64,000 bases of DNA from Deltaproteobacteria bacterium (GCA_021824175.1 JAKALP010000002.1:112005-176004), one strand, 5' to 3'. Positions 40,623 through 50,412 are shown, counted from the first letter of the stretch. Translations and numbers: made by a program. Notes: a model not told the origin generated them from the letters alone.

Positions 40623-41474
40623 TTAAGGTTCGTTCCCGATCTGACGAACCAACCGGTTTTTAATACTTCCTATTTTTTCGACCCAGCACTCCACTTCATC
40701 GCCTTCCTGAAGCACTACCGGCGGGTTGCGGAAGATGCCGACTCCGGCCGGCGTGCCGGTGGAGATCACGTCACCGGGAAGTAAAGTAATATCTTCGCTG
40801 ATATTGGCGATCAGTGTGGGAATGTCGAAGATCAGATCGCGAGTGTGGCCCTCCTGCATCAACTCACCGTTGACCGTGGCCGTCAGCCGTAAGTGGTGCG
40901 GGTCGCCGATTTCATCCAGGGTCACCAGAGCCGGTCCCAGGGGAGCGAAGGTGTCAAAGGATTTGCCTCGGAACCACTGGGAGTCGGCAAACTGGGCTTG
41001 ACGGCCTGACACATCATTCATCACGGTAAGGCCGGCGATGTGATCCAGGGCATTTTGTTTGGCGATACGCTTGCCGCGCTTGCCGATCACCACCGCCAGC
41101 TCCACTTCCCAATCGACTTGGCCCGAGCTGCGCGGCAGCAGCACCGGGTCAAAGGGGCCGTTGAGGGTATTGGGGCTTTTGCAAAAGATCAAAGGCGTGG
41201 CCGGCGCCTCAAAACCGCCCTCCTTGGCATGTTCCACATAATTTTTGCCCAGGCAGATAATTTTGGAGGGCCGGGCCACGGGCGGGCCCCAGCGCACCTT
41301 CAGGGGCTGACCGATCGTCTTCACTTCAACCGCGCGCTGCAGCCAGCCTTGACCGAAAAACGTTTCATCAATGTCGGGGATATCGGGAAACAGGGCACGC
41401 AAATCCACAATGCCGTCCGACTGCCACAATCCAGGCCGCTCTTGGCCCCTGGGGCCGAACCGGATCAATTTCAT
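40623..41474 (-). CDS. fumarylacetoacetate hydrolase family protein
   Basis: A 283-residue enzyme of the FAH superfamily (2-keto-4-pentenoate hydratase / acylpyruvase / oxaloacetate decarboxylase type). Motifs: KIICLGKNYVEHAKEGG, PLIFCKSPNTLNGPFDPV, VDWEVELAVVIGKRGKRI (metal-binding Glu residues), GLTVMNDVSGRQAQ, KSFDTFAPLGPALV and GDVISTGTPAGVG. The substrate cannot be told from sequence. GAGGAAG precedes the ATG. Isolated between two unrelated genes. Confidence 0.92.
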   Translation of the reverse strand: MKLIRFGPRGQERPGLWQSDGIVDLRALFPDIPDIDETFFGQGWLQRAVEVKTIGQPLKVRWGPPVARPSKIICLGKNYVEHAKEGGFEAPATPLIFCKSPNTLNGPFDPVLLPRSSGQVDWEVELAVVIGKRGKRIAKQNALDHIAGLTVMNDVSGRQAQFADSQWFRGKSFDTFAPLGPALVTLDEIGDPHHLRLTATVNGELMQEGHTRDLIFDIPTLIANISEDITLLPGDVISTGTPAGVGIFRNPPVVLQEGDEVECWVEKIGSIKNRLVRQIGNEP

Positions 41475-41708
41475 GGTCTTCCTCGCTATGCTACAAGCTA
41501 TCCAAAAAAGAATTTTGGGCCAAAAGATTTTTTACGAGGGCTTGTCATATTTTAACAATTTGGAGCGCATAAAACCACCTTGCCAGCTACTTTAGCACAT
41601 TTGGCACACATGGAGATAGAGTCCCTTTCATCCCTTTTCCCTTGTAAAACAAGGGGCAATATGAAAAAAGAGGAAATTCCATATGGCAATCCCTGCGGAG
41701 GCATTTCC

Positions 41709-43415
41709 ATGACGCCCAAGAGGTCTTCACCACAAGAACAACCCCTTAGGCCTGACGACCGCCCGGAATCGGAGATTGATCAGAAGATCAAGAAGCTCAG
41801 CGATATTTTCAGTCTGTTGGGCGCCGATTACACCCAGAATGTTCACCTTATCGTCCAACAGACCTGTAAGGTGTTGGATTGCATTTGTGCCGTTTACAGC
41901 AGGTTAGACAATCCCCTCCAGCCCCTGATTTGCAATGCCAGCGGCCAGGTCCTGCCTTGCAACATTTCACATGACGGGTCCGATAAGGACTACATCTGCT
42001 GCAGCGTGACGAGAGACGCCCATAATTCGCCCCTAATCTACGAAGATTTGACCCAAACCCCCTTCGCCCAAACCGACCCCATTATCCGGCAATATGGGCT
42101 CAAGTCCTACCTCGGTTTTCCGGTCAACTGCAAAGGCGAAACCCTGGGCGTCCTGAGCGTGGTGGACACCCAGCCGCGTCAATTCTCCAATGTGGATGTC
42201 TATATCATTAGCACCTTGGCCAGGACCCTAGCCTTGGAAGAAGAGCGCAAAACGGTAGAAAAAGAGCAGGAACGGCTCACCTCTCGTTTGCAGCAAGCCC
42301 AAAAGATGGAGGCCATCGCCACTCTGGCGGGCGGCATCGCCCATCAGTTCAACAACGCCCTGGCTGTAATCCTGGGCAATATCGAGCTGATCCAGATGGA
42401 TGGGCTGGCCGACCCGCGCATTTTTCGCTTCATTGATCCCATCAATCAGGCTGGCCAGAAGATGGTGCAGCTCACCAGTCAATTGCTGGCTTACGCCCGG
42501 GGCGGAAAGTTTCAAACCCAGATTGTCTCCACCCATCGTTTTGTGCGGGAAGCCTTGAGCCTGGTAGGGCACACTTTATCGGCCCAGGCCGAGCTGGTGA
42601 TGGATCTGGATGAAAACACCGATCCCATTGAAGTGGACAGCACCCAGATGCAGATGCTGCTGGCGGCTATTCTTTCCAATGCTTCGGAAGCCATGGATAA
42701 AAAAGGGGTGGTGACGGTCCGCCTGTGCAATGTCGATGTCGGTGACGAGAAAGATCCGCGCCACCACGGCCTCAAACCCGGCCGCTACGTGTTGCTGCAA
42801 ATCGCGGATACCGGCAAAGGCATGGATGAGACCACGCGTCAGCGCATCTTTGAACCTTTCTTCACCACCAAGTTCCAGGGCCGCGGCTTGGGCATGGCCG
42901 CGGTCTACGGCATCGTCAAAAAGCACGGCGGCTACATCTACGTGGATTCCTCGCCCGGACAAGGCACCACCATCACCGTCTATCTGCCCGGCGCGCGCCT
43001 CGGCCCTCAAATCATGGGCAAGCAGCCGGCCTACGGCGTTCATGGCGTGGGCACGGCCCTGATCGTGGAAGACGAGCATCTGGTGATGGAAGTCAACCGC
43101 GCCATCGTGGAGAAATTGGGTTATCGGGTGCTGGAGGCCCGCTCCGGCCGCGAAGCCCTGCACATTGCGCGCACGTTTCAAGGCACCATTGATTTTGTGC
43201 TGCTGGACGTTATTCTTCCCGACATGGGCGGCAATCAAATCTATCCCATGCTCAAGGAGATTCTGCCCCATATTAAAGTGGTGGTGTGCAGCGGCTTTAC
43301 TTTGGATGGGCCGGCCCGGGAAATCATCAATGCCGGCGCCGAAAGCTTCCTGCCCAAACCTTTTACGGTGGCGGCTTTATCTTCAACCTTAGATAAGATT
43401 TTAAAAATCGAATAA
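41709..43415 (+). CDS. GAF-domain hybrid histidine kinase with receiver
   Basis: A 568-residue cytoplasmic two-component protein. A GAF domain covers about 40-180 (YLGFPVNCKGETLGVLSVVD), a coiled linker leads to the HisKA-like box AGGIAHQFNNALAVILGNIE (His212; the HxFNN form of the HPK4 group), then an ATPase domain (IADTGKGMDE, GRGLGMAAVYGIVKKHGG) and a C-terminal receiver (VEDEHLVMEVN, Asp500 in LLDVILPDMGG, SGF, PKPF). No membrane segment, so the signal is internal. ATG 41709 is chosen since GCGGAGG lies seven bases upstream; ATG 41661 is an alternative. No partner regulator lies nearby. Confidence 0.9.
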   Translation: MTPKRSSPQEQPLRPDDRPESEIDQKIKKLSDIFSLLGADYTQNVHLIVQQTCKVLDCICAVYSRLDNPLQPLICNASGQVLPCNISHDGSDKDYICCSVTRDAHNSPLIYEDLTQTPFAQTDPIIRQYGLKSYLGFPVNCKGETLGVLSVVDTQPRQFSNVDVYIISTLARTLALEEERKTVEKEQERLTSRLQQAQKMEAIATLAGGIAHQFNNALAVILGNIELIQMDGLADPRIFRFIDPINQAGQKMVQLTSQLLAYARGGKFQTQIVSTHRFVREALSLVGHTLSAQAELVMDLDENTDPIEVDSTQMQMLLAAILSNASEAMDKKGVVTVRLCNVDVGDEKDPRHHGLKPGRYVLLQIADTGKGMDETTRQRIFEPFFTTKFQGRGLGMAAVYGIVKKHGGYIYVDSSPGQGTTITVYLPGARLGPQIMGKQPAYGVHGVGTALIVEDEHLVMEVNRAIVEKLGYRVLEARSGREALHIARTFQGTIDFVLLDVILPDMGGNQIYPMLKEILPHIKVVVCSGFTLDGPAREIINAGAESFLPKPFTVAALSSTLDKILKIE

Positions 43416-43418
43416 TTT

Positions 43419-43463
43419 AAAACACAACCGGAGCGCTGGCAGGCCAGGCTCCGGCTGTGTTTT
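43419..43463. terminator. bidirectional terminator
   Basis: AAAACACA (43419-43426) pairs with TGTGTTTT (43456-43463), with CCGGAGC/GCTCCGG inside. It separates the converging kinase and PHP genes. Confidence 0.85.
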
Positions 43464-43482
43464 GACGGTAGTAAATACGCCA

Positions 43483-44319
43483 TCACACCGGCTTACGCCA
43501 TTGGGTATCAAATCCCATCTCCGCAAGAATGCGAATGCCTTCGTCCAAATGCAGTCCCACCTGGGCCACGCCATGGGAGTCGTCCGAGGGCACCGCGCAC
43601 AACTCCATGCGGCGCGCCTGGGCCAGCAGCGGACGGCTTAAGTAGGGTTCGGAGGCGCCCTTCTTTAAAGCCGCCACATTGTAGTCCAGAATCAAATTCC
43701 ATTTCTGAATCAATTCGAAATTGCGCTGGATGCGCGCTTGAACCGGCGCCAGGCCCAAATGGCGCGGATACTCCGGATCAAAAATGCGGATCAGATCAAA
43801 ATGCCCCACCACTTGGGGTCGCAGTTGTTGAAGCAATAAATACTGCCGATCAAAATAATGGCCGTAAAGGGCTTCATGGCCGCCGCAATGATCCACGGCC
43901 TGCTGGTAGGCCTCCCGGCTGTAGTCAAAGGGGATGTTATCGATATGATGCACGCTTCCCACGATATAGTCGGGCCGATAGTGATCCACCAGTTTCCGGG
44001 CCAGTTCGATGGCGCCCGTGGTGTCTTCGGTTTCAAATCCCACCAGGATTTCGATCCGGTCAGCGTAGACCGCCCGCAGGCGCCGGGCCTCGGTCATGTA
44101 ACGGTCAAAGCGTTCGGCCATGGCCGCGGCGGTGAGCCCGGCCTGGCGCTCTTCGGGGTAGAGAAAGGCATTGTCCGAGGGGGGCATATGTTCAGTCAAC
44201 CCCACCCAGGCAAATCCTTTGGCAATATAAGCCCGGACGATTTCTTCCAGATTGTCTTTGGCATGGCAGCAAAACTGACCGCTGTGGCCGCCGTGGACCG
44301 ATACGCGTTGGATGGACAT
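43483..44319 (-). CDS. PHP-family histidinol-phosphatase-like protein
   Basis: A 278-residue metal-dependent phosphoesterase. PHP motifs: HGGHSGQFCCHA at the start (His9, His12), GLTEHMPPS, ILVGFETEDT, YIVGSVHHIDNIPFDY, VGHFDLIRIFDP and CAVPSDDSHGVAQVG, which supply the trinuclear metal ligands. Length and motifs match HisK-type histidinol phosphatases of histidine synthesis, though other phosphate esters are possible. AAGGAAG precedes the ATG. It lies 12 nt after the alkylation-repair gene on the same strand. Confidence 0.87.
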   Translation of the reverse strand: MSIQRVSVHGGHSGQFCCHAKDNLEEIVRAYIAKGFAWVGLTEHMPPSDNAFLYPEERQAGLTAAAMAERFDRYMTEARRLRAVYADRIEILVGFETEDTTGAIELARKLVDHYRPDYIVGSVHHIDNIPFDYSREAYQQAVDHCGGHEALYGHYFDRQYLLLQQLRPQVVGHFDLIRIFDPEYPRHLGLAPVQARIQRNFELIQKWNLILDYNVAALKKGASEPYLSRPLLAQARRMELCAVPSDDSHGVAQVGLHLDEGIRILAEMGFDTQWRKPV

Positions 44320-44331
44320 GGAGTACTTCCT

Positions 44332-45036
44332 TTAAATGTGGCCCTTCAGATATTGTTGCCGTCTTGGCTCCGGCAGCCGCTCAATGGCGTAGCGCAGCAT
44401 GGTCCTGGGCATCCGGCGGTAGTTGTCCAATAAGAATTCTTCCAACACCTTCTGGTCGCGCTTGCCCACTTCGCGCAGCATCCAGCCCACGGCCTTGTGA
44501 ATCAGGTCATGGGCGTCGAGCAGTAAAATGGAAGACAATTGGAGCGTGTCCGTAAAATGACCATGGTAGATGAAGTACATGGTGGCGATGATGGCGATGC
44601 GCCGCTCCCAAAGGCTCTGGGACTTGGCCAGATCACAGAGCACGGCCTTGTCCGCGTCGAGCAGATGCGCGCCGACGATCTTGGGGGCCGACAAATCCAC
44701 CAGGTCCCAGTTGTTGATCCAGGTGGTGTGCGCCAGATAAAAACGATAGATGGCCTCCTGGGCGGCGCGCTCCAGGCGCGGGTATTGATAGGTCAAAATC
44801 AGCAGGGCCACCAGGCGCTGTTCGTGGATCTTGGTGGTCAGCAGCTTGGCGGCTTGGTTCAGATCCAGATCCAGGTGTTGTTTAGCCAGCTGGCGCAGCT
44901 GGGGCACCTTGATGCCCAAAAAACGGTCGCCATGGCCGTACTGGCCCGGTCCGGTCTTGAAAAAACGCTGCAATTGCTCGGCCTGCCGGGGGTCGGCCAG
45001 CACTTTGAGGGCGGATTTGATTTGGGCGGCGCTCAT
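44332..45036 (-). CDS. AlkD-like DNA alkylation repair protein
   Basis: A 234-residue all-helical protein of the HEAT-like AlkC/AlkD family. Signature parts: RFFKTGPGQYGHGDRFLGIK, VPQLRQLAKQH, TTWINNWDLVDLSAPKIVGA, SLWERRIAIIATMYFI and HKAVGWMLREVGKRD, containing the conserved Trp and Asp residues that line the DNA-facing surface. It removes alkylated bases by flipping-free excision in relatives. Gene order with the PHP gene suggests a two-gene transcript. Confidence 0.92.
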   Translation of the reverse strand: MSAAQIKSALKVLADPRQAEQLQRFFKTGPGQYGHGDRFLGIKVPQLRQLAKQHLDLDLNQAAKLLTTKIHEQRLVALLILTYQYPRLERAAQEAIYRFYLAHTTWINNWDLVDLSAPKIVGAHLLDADKAVLCDLAKSQSLWERRIAIIATMYFIYHGHFTDTLQLSSILLLDAHDLIHKAVGWMLREVGKRDQKVLEEFLLDNYRRMPRTMLRYAIERLPEPRRQQYLKGHI

Positions 45037-45084
45037 GATTTTTCCATTTAGGCTGGATGGCGGGGCATTGTCAATGCATCACGA

Positions 45085-45118
45085 TTGTTGCGTTGCGCCG
45101 TTGCGCCGTTGCGTGAGA
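45085..45118. repeat. TTGCGCCG tandem repeat
   Basis: The octamer TTGCGCCG is repeated with small changes about four times, directly next to the CGCAAAGA hairpin. AT-rich sequence follows. Confidence 0.6.
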
Positions 45119-45175
45119 TAATAAAAATATAGTTGGACGGTTCGCTCCAGTAGACCCGATTTGCAGATTTTGGCA

Positions 45176-45239
45176 CTCGCAAAGACGCAAAGACCGCCAA
45201 GAAGAGATGATCTCTTTGCGATCTTTGCGTCTTTGCGAG
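45176..45239. repeat. CGCAAAGA octamer hairpin
   Basis: An 18-bp perfect stem (45176-45193 with 45222-45239). Each arm is a tandem of GCAAAGAC units. The spacer holds a further inner pair (AGAGATGATCTCT). It lies in the 300-nt gap between the AlkD-like and DOMON-like genes. Confidence 0.75.
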
Positions 45240-45337
45240 AAAATATGTTCCAATAGCGTGAACCAAATAACAACATGAAAAATATATGACCCAACCTATC
45301 CATTGTAATGCTCCTGTTTTTGTATCGGCCATTTGAT

Positions 45338-45883
45338 ATGAGCCCGACCTGCTTTCAATTAAAGGCCCACCCGGCCACCCCGCCCAACCCTGCCATTGAG
45401 ATCCATGGCCGGATTCAGCGGCGGCAAAATATTCTAACGCTGCGTTTCGAGCTGCGTGACTCTCTAAACACTGTGCAAATTGAACCGCCGGCGGCCGAGG
45501 CGCGCCGCACGCATGGTTTATGGGAACGCACCTGTTTTGAATGCTTCTTTGCGGCCAGTGACTCGCCAGGCTACTGGGAGATCAATCTCTCGCCGGCCGG
45601 CCATTGGAACATCTATCGGTTTGATGATTACCGCCAGGGCATGCGCGAAGAGGGGGCCTTCCAAATATTACCCGTAACTTGCGCAGCCCACGGCAGCACC
45701 CTGCGCGTGGTCTGCGACGTGGATCTCACGCCCATCGTGGCCCCCCTTCAGCCGATCCAGGTTGGCATCAGCGCCGCGATTTTAACTGCGTCCGACTCCT
45801 CCTACTGGGCCTTGACCCATTCCAGCCCCCGGCCGGACTTTCACGACCGGCGGGGGTTTATCATTGTTTTGGCGGGGAGATAG
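45338..45883 (+). CDS. DOMON-like domain protein
   Basis: A 181-residue protein with the pattern of the DOMON-like family of carbohydrate- or heme-binding beta sandwiches: LTLRFELRDSLNTVQIEPP, RTHGLWERTCFECFFAASDS, GYWEINLSPAGHWNIYRFDD, then LQVGISAAI-like strands and PRPDFHDRRGF at the end. No signal peptide is seen at ATG 45338; the upstream frame adds ten residues with a hydrophobic start. Function unknown. It lies 72 nt upstream of the acyl-CoA ligase gene on the same strand. Confidence 0.8.
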   Translation: MSPTCFQLKAHPATPPNPAIEIHGRIQRRQNILTLRFELRDSLNTVQIEPPAAEARRTHGLWERTCFECFFAASDSPGYWEINLSPAGHWNIYRFDDYRQGMREEGAFQILPVTCAAHGSTLRVVCDVDLTPIVAPLQPIQVGISAAILTASDSSYWALTHSSPRPDFHDRRGFIIVLAGR

Positions 45884-45955
45884 AAAGCCCTTTCTTCTCG
45901 ACCCCAACCAGATTACACTGCCCGCTAAACCGCAACGCCACTCTAAAGGAGCCCT

Positions 45956-47530
45956 ATGCTGATCACCGAAATCCTGGCCCGCAACGCGCGCATGTTCAGC
46001 GATGAAATGGCTTTGGTGGAACGCGATCCGGCCGCCCACCGGCGCGTCCCCCTCACCTGGAACGCCTTTGATAGCCAGGCCAATCAACTGGCCCAGGCCC
46101 TGCGGGCCGCTGGTATGGCTAAGGGGGACCGGGTGGTGGAGCTGCTGACCAACTGCATCGAATGGCTGCCCATTTACTTCGGCATTTTGCGTTCGGGCGC
46201 CGTGGCCGTGCCCCTGAATTTCCGTTTCGACGCCACCACCATTGAAAGCTGCATCACCCTGGCCCAAGCCAAGGTGCTGATCTTCGGGCCCGAATTCATT
46301 GAACGCATCAACAGCGTCAAATCGGCCCTGGACCATTGGATCGAGCGCTACATCTTCGTGGGCCCGCCGGAGCAGCAACCCGCCTATGCCCTGAGCCTCA
46401 GCGCATTTATGCAAGGACATCCCCAATCGTCTCCGGAGGTGGAATTGCAGCTGCTCGATGACGCGGCCCTCTATTTTACTTCGGGCACCACCGGCACGCC
46501 CAAGGGCGCGCTGCTGACCCATCGCAACCTGGAGTCGGCCTGCATCGTGGAAAACCACCACCACGGCCAGACCCACGAGGATAATTTTCTCTGCATCCCG
46601 CCCCTGTATCATACCGGCGCCAAGATGCACTGGTTCGGCAACTTCATCGTGGGGGCCAAAGCCGTGATCCTCAAAGGCATCGAGCCGCGCTGGATTCTGG
46701 AAGCGGTTTCCGAGGAACAGGTCACGGTGGTGTGGCTGCTGGTGCCCTGGGCCATGGATATTTTGCTGGCCATCGAAAGCGGCGATGTAAAATTGCGGGA
46801 TTATCAACTGGACCAGTGGCGCCTGATGCACATCGGCGCCCAGCCCGTGCCGCCCAGCCTGGTCAAGGAGTGGCTCAAGATCTTTCCCCACCACCAGTAT
46901 GACACCAATTATGGGCTGACCGAATCCACCGGCCCCGGCTGCGTCCATCTGGGCATTGAGAACCAGCACAAGGTGGGGGCCATCGGCCGGCCGGGTTTTG
47001 ATTGGGAATTTCAGATCGTGGACGAGCAGTTGCGGCCCGTGGCCCCCGGTTCACCCGGCGAGCTCATGGTCAAGGGGCCCGGCGTCATGAAATGCTATTA
47101 CCGTAACGAATCGGCCACGGCCCAGACCCTCAAGCAGGGCTGGCTGCTCACCGGCGATATCGCCCGCCTGGACGAGCAGGGGTTTATCTGGCTGGTGGAC
47201 CGTAAAAAAGATGTGATCATCACCGGCGGTGAAAATGTCTACCCCGTGGAGATCGAAGATTTCTTGCAGGGGCATCCCAAGATTCAGGATGTGGCCGTCA
47301 TCGGCCTGCCCAGCCTGCGTCTGGGCGAAATCACCTCGGCCATCATCAAGGTCAAGCCCGGGCAAAGCCTGTCCAAAGAAGAGATCCAGCAATTTTGCGA
47401 GGCCCTGCCGCGCTACAAGCGGCCGCGCAAAATCTTCTTTGACGACGTGCCCCGCAACCCCACCGGCAAGATCGAAAAACCCAAACTGCGGTTGAAGTTT
47501 GGCGGGGCTGAGGAGAGCTTTCAAATATAG
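45956..47530 (+). CDS. AMP-dependent acyl-CoA synthetase
   Basis: A 524-residue adenylate-forming ligase that activates a carboxylic acid with ATP and CoA. The P-loop-like motif is FTSGTTGTPKGALLTHRN; later YGLTESTGPG, GELMVKGPGVMKCYYRN, TGDIARLDEQGFIWLVDRKK and the hinge/catalytic Lys region PRNPTGKIEKPKL. The sequence is of the long-chain fatty-acid or feruloyl-CoA type; chain length is not predictable. AAAGGAG lies six bases before the ATG. Confidence 0.92.
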   Translation: MLITEILARNARMFSDEMALVERDPAAHRRVPLTWNAFDSQANQLAQALRAAGMAKGDRVVELLTNCIEWLPIYFGILRSGAVAVPLNFRFDATTIESCITLAQAKVLIFGPEFIERINSVKSALDHWIERYIFVGPPEQQPAYALSLSAFMQGHPQSSPEVELQLLDDAALYFTSGTTGTPKGALLTHRNLESACIVENHHHGQTHEDNFLCIPPLYHTGAKMHWFGNFIVGAKAVILKGIEPRWILEAVSEEQVTVVWLLVPWAMDILLAIESGDVKLRDYQLDQWRLMHIGAQPVPPSLVKEWLKIFPHHQYDTNYGLTESTGPGCVHLGIENQHKVGAIGRPGFDWEFQIVDEQLRPVAPGSPGELMVKGPGVMKCYYRNESATAQTLKQGWLLTGDIARLDEQGFIWLVDRKKDVIITGGENVYPVEIEDFLQGHPKIQDVAVIGLPSLRLGEITSAIIKVKPGQSLSKEEIQQFCEALPRYKRPRKIFFDDVPRNPTGKIEKPKLRLKFGGAEESFQI

Positions 47531-47721
47531 GGCGATCCGCTTTCCCTCTTGCAAATCGACGATTTTTTTGGTCAATTGGCCCTGTTTCGTGGAGGCGTGG
47601 GATTGCCCGGAGGGGGCCATCCCGCATATCAGGCGGAGTGACGACGCTTCGCACGAAGGGATGATGTATATTAGGCGTTTCTTGCAACCGGTGTTAACCA
47701 TTATTTCTTAGAGGTGCCATC

Positions 47722-49185
47722 ATGGCCGAAGACCCCACCAACAACGACAACCCAGAATCCAATGACAAACCCGAAGAGAGCTTTGCGGAGATGTTCGAAG
47801 CCTACAGCGCGGGCATGAAAGAAGATCTTCGCATCGGCGACAAATTAAAAAGCCGGATCATCGCCATCAGCGACAGTGCCGTGTTTGTGGATACCGGCAC
47901 CAAAACCGACGGCGTAATTGAAATGGCCGAGCTCCTGGATGAAAACGGCGTGCTGCCCTTTAAGGTGGGGGATATAATAGATCTCTATGTGGTGAGCATC
48001 GATGAAAGTGAAGTGCGCCTCTCCAAAGCCATTGCGGGTTTCGGCGGCCTGGATATCCTCAAGGATGCCTTTACCGGCCACATCCCGGTGGAAGGCAAGG
48101 TCATCCAAACCGTCAAAGGCGGATTTCAGGTGGAAGTGCTCAAGCGCCGCGCCTTTTGTCCCATCAGCCAGATCGACACCCTCTTTGTAGAAAATCCCGC
48201 GGGCTATGTGGGCCAGACCTTTCAATTTGTGATCAAAAAATTTGCTGAAAACGGCCGCAACATCGTCTTGTCCCGCCGCGACCTGCTGGAAGCCGAGCAG
48301 AAAAAAGTCCAGGCCGAATTTCTGGAGAAGCTGGACATGGACAAAATTTACGAAGGCCGCGTCACGCGCCTGATGCCTTACGGCGCTTTCGTGGAACTGA
48401 CGCCGGGGCTGGAAGGCATGGTGCATATTTCCGAACTGAGCTGGTCGCGCCTGGAAAAGGCCGAAGATGCGGTTCAGCCCGGCCAGCAGATCCGGGTCAA
48501 AGTACTGAAGGTTGAGCCCGGCAAAAAAGGCAAAAAGATTTCGCTCTCGATCAAACAGGCCCTGGGCGATCCCTGGGCCCAGTTGGGTGCCGCCATCAAA
48601 CCCGGCCAGATCATTACCGGCAAAGTGACGCGCTGCGCCGATTTTGGCGCCTTCGTACAGATCCAGCCCGGCATCGAAGGCCTGGTGCACGTCAGCGAGA
48701 TGAGCTACACCCAGCGGGTTCACAAGGCCTCGGACCTGGTCTCGCCGGGCCAGTCGGTTTCGGTGATGGTCAAGGAGATCGACCTCGCCAAACGGCGCGT
48801 GGGCCTGAGCATGCGCGAGGCCGAAGGCGACCCGTGGCAGGATATCACCAAGAAGTATGCTTCCGGACAGCCCGTGGAAGGTGTAGTAGAAAAGCAGGAG
48901 CGCTTTGGCATCTTCGTGCGCGTGGCTCCCGGTATTGTGGGCCTGCTGCCCAAATCAGCCATCAGCCGCTCGCCCAGTGCGGCTCAGATCGAGAAGCTCA
49001 AGGCCGGTGACGCCATTGCCGTGACCGTTGAAAGCGTCAATGCGGCCGATCGCAAGATCTCTCTCAAACCGCGCGATGCCGAAGACGAAGAGCAGTGGAG
49101 CCAGTTCCAAACCAACACCGCGCCCGCCTCCATGGGGGTTCTGGGAGAAAAACTCTCCAAGGTGCTTAACAAGAAAGATAAGTAG
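47722..49185 (+). CDS. five-domain S1 RNA-binding protein (ribosomal protein S1-like)
   Basis: A 487-residue protein with five S1 domains, at about 38-105, 120-190, 208-275, 292-360 and 378-445. Typical strands are seen, such as EGRVTRLMPYGAFVELTPGL, EGMVHISELSW and TGKVTRCADFGAFVQIQPGI. Classical S1 in relatives has six domains, so this may be a paralog or a shortened S1 acting in translation initiation or RNA handling. GAGGTG precedes the ATG. The first two domains are the least typical, as in genuine S1 proteins where they bind the ribosome. Confidence 0.88.
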   Translation: MAEDPTNNDNPESNDKPEESFAEMFEAYSAGMKEDLRIGDKLKSRIIAISDSAVFVDTGTKTDGVIEMAELLDENGVLPFKVGDIIDLYVVSIDESEVRLSKAIAGFGGLDILKDAFTGHIPVEGKVIQTVKGGFQVEVLKRRAFCPISQIDTLFVENPAGYVGQTFQFVIKKFAENGRNIVLSRRDLLEAEQKKVQAEFLEKLDMDKIYEGRVTRLMPYGAFVELTPGLEGMVHISELSWSRLEKAEDAVQPGQQIRVKVLKVEPGKKGKKISLSIKQALGDPWAQLGAAIKPGQIITGKVTRCADFGAFVQIQPGIEGLVHVSEMSYTQRVHKASDLVSPGQSVSVMVKEIDLAKRRVGLSMREAEGDPWQDITKKYASGQPVEGVVEKQERFGIFVRVAPGIVGLLPKSAISRSPSAAQIEKLKAGDAIAVTVESVNAADRKISLKPRDAEDEEQWSQFQTNTAPASMGVLGEKLSKVLNKKDK

Positions 49186-49198
49186 GATAAGAAAAAGT

Positions 49199-49378
49199 AC
49201 TAAGTGTAAGGTTTTAAGTTTAAAGTATTGGGCGGGCCTAAAGCCCGCCCTGACACGATCCCACCCATTTTGCAGGGGCGGGCTTTATACCCGCCCCGAG
49301 TCGAAAAATTTAGGCAGAATGCCATCCGAAGGAAGAATTCCTTCACTTTAAACTTTCCTACTTTACACTTAAAACTCC
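49199..49378. repeat. AGTTTAAAGT inverted repeat (copy 2) enclosing a GGGCGGGC palindrome
   Basis: Left arm 49199-49228 (GTGTAAGGTTTTAAGTTTAA), right arm 49343-49378 (TTTACACTTAAAACTCC). Between them GGGCGGGCCTAAAGCCCGCC and CAGGGGCGGGCTTTATACCC form further palindromes. This is the same outer family as 19426-19592. It fills the gap between the S1-like gene and trxB and may act as a terminator. Confidence 0.7.
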
Positions 49379-49416
49379 TTCTCAACTCACTGATCGTTGA
49401 AAGTGAAACTCACGCC

Positions 49417-50406
49417 ATGTCTGACAATAACGCCATCTATGACCTGGTCATCATCGGCGGCGGGCCCGGCGGACTGAGCGCCGCGGTCTATGCCCTGCGC
49501 GCCGCTTTGAAAACCGCGCTGATCGAGCGCGCGGCCCACGGCGGCCAGATCAACCTCTCCGATTCCGTTGAAAACTACCCCGGCTTTACTCATGTGGGCG
49601 GCGCCGAACTGGCCATGAAGTTCGTCGAACACGCCCGCTCTTACGGACTGGAAGAGATCAGCGATGAAGTCGCGGCCGTGGAGCCCGGCTTGAGTTATCA
49701 TACCGTGCAATTGGCCGGCGGCCGCGCCTTGCTGGCCCATGCCGTCATTCTGGCCACCGGCGGCAGCCCGCGCAAGTTGGAGGTGCCCGGCGAAGACGCC
49801 CTGTACGGCAAAGGGGTCTCCTATTGCGCGGTGTGTGACGGCTTTTTCTTCCGCAACAAGAACGTCATCGTTGTAGGCGGCGGTGACAGCGCCTGCGAAG
49901 AGGGCCTGTACCTGGCCAAACTGGCGCAAAAGGTCTACCTGGTGCATCGCCGGGACGCCCTGCGCGCCAGCCGCATCCTGCAGCAGCGGGTGGCGGCCGA
50001 CTGCAAAATGGAAGTATTGTGGAACACGGTGGTGGAAGAGATTCTGGCCGATGCCGGCGGCGTCAATTCCGTGCGGCTGCGGGATACCAAAAGCCAGGAC
50101 CGGCGCGAAATGCCCATTGACGGGGTCTTCATTTTCGTGGGCTTTGAACCCAACAACCAATTGGTGCCGGCCGGTATCCGCAAAAACTCAGAAGGTTTTG
50201 TGATCACCGACGCCCAGTGCGCCACCAGCATCCCCGGCATTTATGCCATCGGCGATCTGCGGGAGAAGTATGCCCGCCAGATCGTGCTCTCGGCGGCCGA
50301 CGGCTGCATGGCGGCCCTGTCCGCGGCCCATTACGTGGAAACCCGCAAGGCCAAGACCGATGCCGATGCCTGCGAACTGCCGGCAAGCCTGGCGGTCGGG
50401 AAGTAG
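49417..50406 (+). CDS. trxB: thioredoxin reductase
   Basis: A 329-residue flavoprotein. FAD-binding motif IIGGGPGGLSAAVYALRA at 12-29, NADP-binding VIVVGGGDSACEEGLYLAKL, redox-active CAVC at 137-140 (SYCAVCDGFFF) and the C-terminal FAD motif GIYAIGDLREKYARQIVLSA. It reduces thioredoxin with NAD(P)H. ATG 49417 starts the protein; the longer frame reads through the repeat and is not credible. No thioredoxin gene is adjacent. Confidence 0.95.
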   Translation: MSDNNAIYDLVIIGGGPGGLSAAVYALRAALKTALIERAAHGGQINLSDSVENYPGFTHVGGAELAMKFVEHARSYGLEEISDEVAAVEPGLSYHTVQLAGGRALLAHAVILATGGSPRKLEVPGEDALYGKGVSYCAVCDGFFFRNKNVIVVGGGDSACEEGLYLAKLAQKVYLVHRRDALRASRILQQRVAADCKMEVLWNTVVEEILADAGGVNSVRLRDTKSQDRREMPIDGVFIFVGFEPNNQLVPAGIRKNSEGFVITDAQCATSIPGIYAIGDLREKYARQIVLSAADGCMAALSAAHYVETRKAKTDADACELPASLAVGK

Positions 50407-50412
50407 AAAGGG

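Noticed and set aside
45176-45239. hairpin considered as a terminator of the AlkD-like gene
   Set aside because: It lies more than 100 nt upstream of the start of that minus-strand gene, not after its stop, and lacks a U tract.
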